Assembly (NCBI GenBank): GCA_029204225.1
Contig: CM055102.1
Location: 23,965,390-24,029,389 of the forward strand
Direction of reading: 5' to 3'
DNA length: 64,000 bases
From: Diphasiastrum complanatum
Lineage: Eukaryota > Streptophyta > Lycopodiopsida > Lycopodiales > Lycopodiaceae
Below, in pieces: positions 52,801 through 55,800 of this stretch. Position 1 is the first letter of the stretch, and each line of letters starts with the position of its first letter. A program made the translations under genes and the position numbers. The notes under the pieces were generated by a model that saw only the letters and a program-made list of their open reading frames with translations, did no database searches and was not told where the DNA came from.

Positions 52801-55800
52801 TTGGACAGCCTCCTCAGAAAGACTTTCAATTTAAAATGAAATTTTAAAAAAGAAAGAATCAAGATAAATTTAAAAGTGAAGCTCAAGCTTTATGCTAAAC
52901 AATTCAAGTGTGAATTCTTTGTTGAAGAAGTAGCATATTTGGGTCACATTATCTCGTCAAATGGGATTAAGATGGACCCGAATAAGATTAAACCCATACT
53001 CAGTTGGCTGAGACCTCAGAATATTTTGGAACTTTAGATCTTTCTTGGTTTGGCGGGATATTACAGACGATTTGTCAAAAAATATGCTCAGATAGCAGTT
53101 CCCATGACAAATCTTCTTAAGGGGAAGGGAAAGGAGTTCATTTGGGAGTCCGCACAGCAGGAGAGCTTTGATGCTCTCGAAACAACCTTAGCTACAGCAC
53201 CAGTTCTAAAAGTCGTCGACCCCAATCAGCCATTTGTGGTCAAAACAGATGCTAGCGACTTTGCAGTTGGTGCTGTGCTAACTCAGAGTGGACGACCAGT
53301 TGCGTTCGAGAGTCAAAAACTCGAGCCAGCTCAGACTAGGTACAGTGCCTATGAAAAGGAACTCTTTTCTATAGTCCATGCCCTTAAGACTTGGAGGCAT
53401 TATTTGTATGGTGCCAACTTTGAGGTCCTGACAGACCATGAGAGTCTCAGATACCTTTGCAATCAACCTGAGCCTAGAGGTCGGAAAGCTCGTTGGGCAG
53501 AGTTGATGCAAGAGTTTGATATGTCTATCAGATATAGACGGGGGAAATTCAATACAGTAGCAGATGCCCTTAGCAGAATGCCTATGATAAACGAGCTGAG
53601 TTTTACTCAGATTCGTAATGTGTTACTCGAGTCCTTAAGAGGGAAGTGCCAACATGATGCATTCTTCTCTACTATCTGGAACTCAGTCAAGAGCAGACAG
53701 TTACAGACTCCAAAACCAGTTCCCGGGGCTGGTGCCAGTTCATCCAAGAATACGGCAGCTTCCGTTCAGGATGATGATGAGTTCGAGTATACGTCGTCAG
53801 ATGACGTTGAGGATTTTGAGCCTGTATTACCCAAGAAAACCCCAGTGGTTGAGGGTCAGTTGACTCAAGGATTCAAATGGAAACAGTATTCCATTCAGGA
53901 TAAGTACTTGCTCTATAGAGATAGAGTATGTGTCCCCAATTTAGAGGATTATAGGCAGCAGGTCCTATATGAATGTCATGACAATCCTAGTGCAGGACAC
54001 CCAGGCATACAGAAGACCTATGAGCTTCTTCGTAGGCAATTTTCCTGGCCCAGTATGAAAATGGACGTCCAACAGTATGTAACCAGTTGCCAGAAATGTC
54101 AAGTACACAAAGCAGAGCGTTTAAAGGCAGGAGGGTTGTTGCAGCCCTTAGAAATACCAGCTGGTAAATGGGAGAGTATCTCCATGGATTTTATAGTAGG
54201 CTTGCCTAAAACCCAAAAGGGTAATGATGCTATATGGGTCACAGTTGACCGTCTGACCAAAATGGCTCATTTCATTCCGACCAAAACAACCGTTAGAGCT
54301 CCAGAGTTAGCGAGGTTGTTTGTAGACGGGCTATTTAAATTTTACGGTCTACCTTCCGGCATAGTCAGCGACCGGGACAATAAATTTACTGGAAATTTTT
54401 TGGAGGGCAGTATTCCATCATCTCCATACTAAACATAATATGAGTACCACCGACCATCCACAGACGGACGGTCAAACAGAGAGGGTAAATCAGGTGCTGG
54501 AGGCTTCGTGCATACGTCAGCAAGAAGCAGACTAATTGGGAGGAGTATCTCTCAAAATTAGAGTTTTCTTACAACAGTACCAAACATTCAGCTACGGGAT
54601 ACAGCCCATTTATGCTGATGTACGGTTTTCAGCCACGCTCACCCACAGCTGTAGGGTTTAAACAAGAAAAAGTTGAAGCAGACAGAAACTTTTTAGAGGA
54701 CCTAAACCAGATGATAGAACATGTTAAGCGTAGCATTAGGCAATTCCAGGTTCGAGCCAGGCATTATGCAGATCCACACAGACGGGATGCGCAGTTCTCC
54801 GCTGGTGAGAAAGTCTACTTGAGAGTCCCCGTTGACTCTAAAACCCTCAAATCAGGAGTGTGTGCTAACTTGTCTCCAAGGTATTGTGGTCCCTTTACCA
54901 TTAGTAGGAGACTAGGCGAGGTCACCTATGAACTAGAACTCCCACACAGTAGTAAGGTTTTTCCAGTCTTTCATGTAAGTCAGTTACGAAAAGCCTTAGC
55001 CAGATCAGAAAATCTGGTAGGGGACAGTGTTCTAGTTCTCCCATTGGATCCTCAGCAACCTCCACATGAACTAGAGGAGATTCTTGATAGTAGAGAGACG
55101 CAGACTCGTCATACTCTATACCGAGAATATTTGGTTAAGTGGAATGATCAGCCTGTTGAGAATGCCACTTGGGAAAGAGGCAGCGTCTTTCGCAAGATTT
55201 TTCCAGACTTTGTCTTAGAGGACCAAGACGGTTCTTAAGGGGGAGGGAGTGTTACGAGCTCGTAACCAGTGCCGAACCCTAGAGAACACAGATAGGTCAG
55301 ATACCACAGTCAGGGTCGTGTCCAGCGTACACGACCAACAGGGCAAGACAGTGTGAATAGTGTGCCCCAGCACGGTCCATAGCCATGGCGGGCCTAACAC
55401 AGTCTAGGGACCCTGTCAGCAGGATAGGGCCCCCAGTTGGGTCTCGACGTGCAGTCGGCCACATCAGTGACACGTGGCCGACACTTGGCAGTTGCATGCT
55501 ACCAGTCCTCACACTGGGCTAGGAGAGGCTTACTCTATATCAGGGAGTAGGCAAGGTTGCGTGGATCAGTTAGTGTTTGCCCTTTCAATAATTTGAAGTC
55601 AGTGAAGACTTGACCATCTTCAAGGGCTTCCACGAAATTAGCATTTAGAAAAAGTCTGCAGAAATACATTACTTTCGCGACAGTCTACAAAAATACTCTA
55701 AGTGTTGTGACAGTCTGCAGAAATGAGCTATGTTCGTGACAGTTTAGTCTTTTTCGCATTTCTCCGAAATGCGAAACTAGCATAGTTCAACAGTTTAAAC

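Larger units (their letters stand above)
50769..55583 (+). mobile_element. Ty3/gypsy chromovirus element C2, rearranged
   Basis: Plus strand, same family as C1. The 5' LTR (50769-51088) lacks its last 38 bp and the PBS. The 5' untranslated region follows (51089 to about 51535), then a gag segment in inverted orientation (about 51540-52790), then RT thumb, RNase H, integrase and chromodomain (52878-55239), polypurine tract (about 55238-55249), and a 3' LTR lacking its last 24 bp (55250-55583). Zinc knuckle, protease and the RT active site are missing. No target duplication can be found because both ends are truncated. Confidence 0.9.

Noticed and set aside
40427-55512. A 71-codon frame (starting MRTGSMQ) present in all five family C LTRs, antisense to the element
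   Set aside because: The LTRs are nearly identical, so one chance frame would be shared. It spans the ACGT inverted repeat and has no family resemblance. No evidence for translation.
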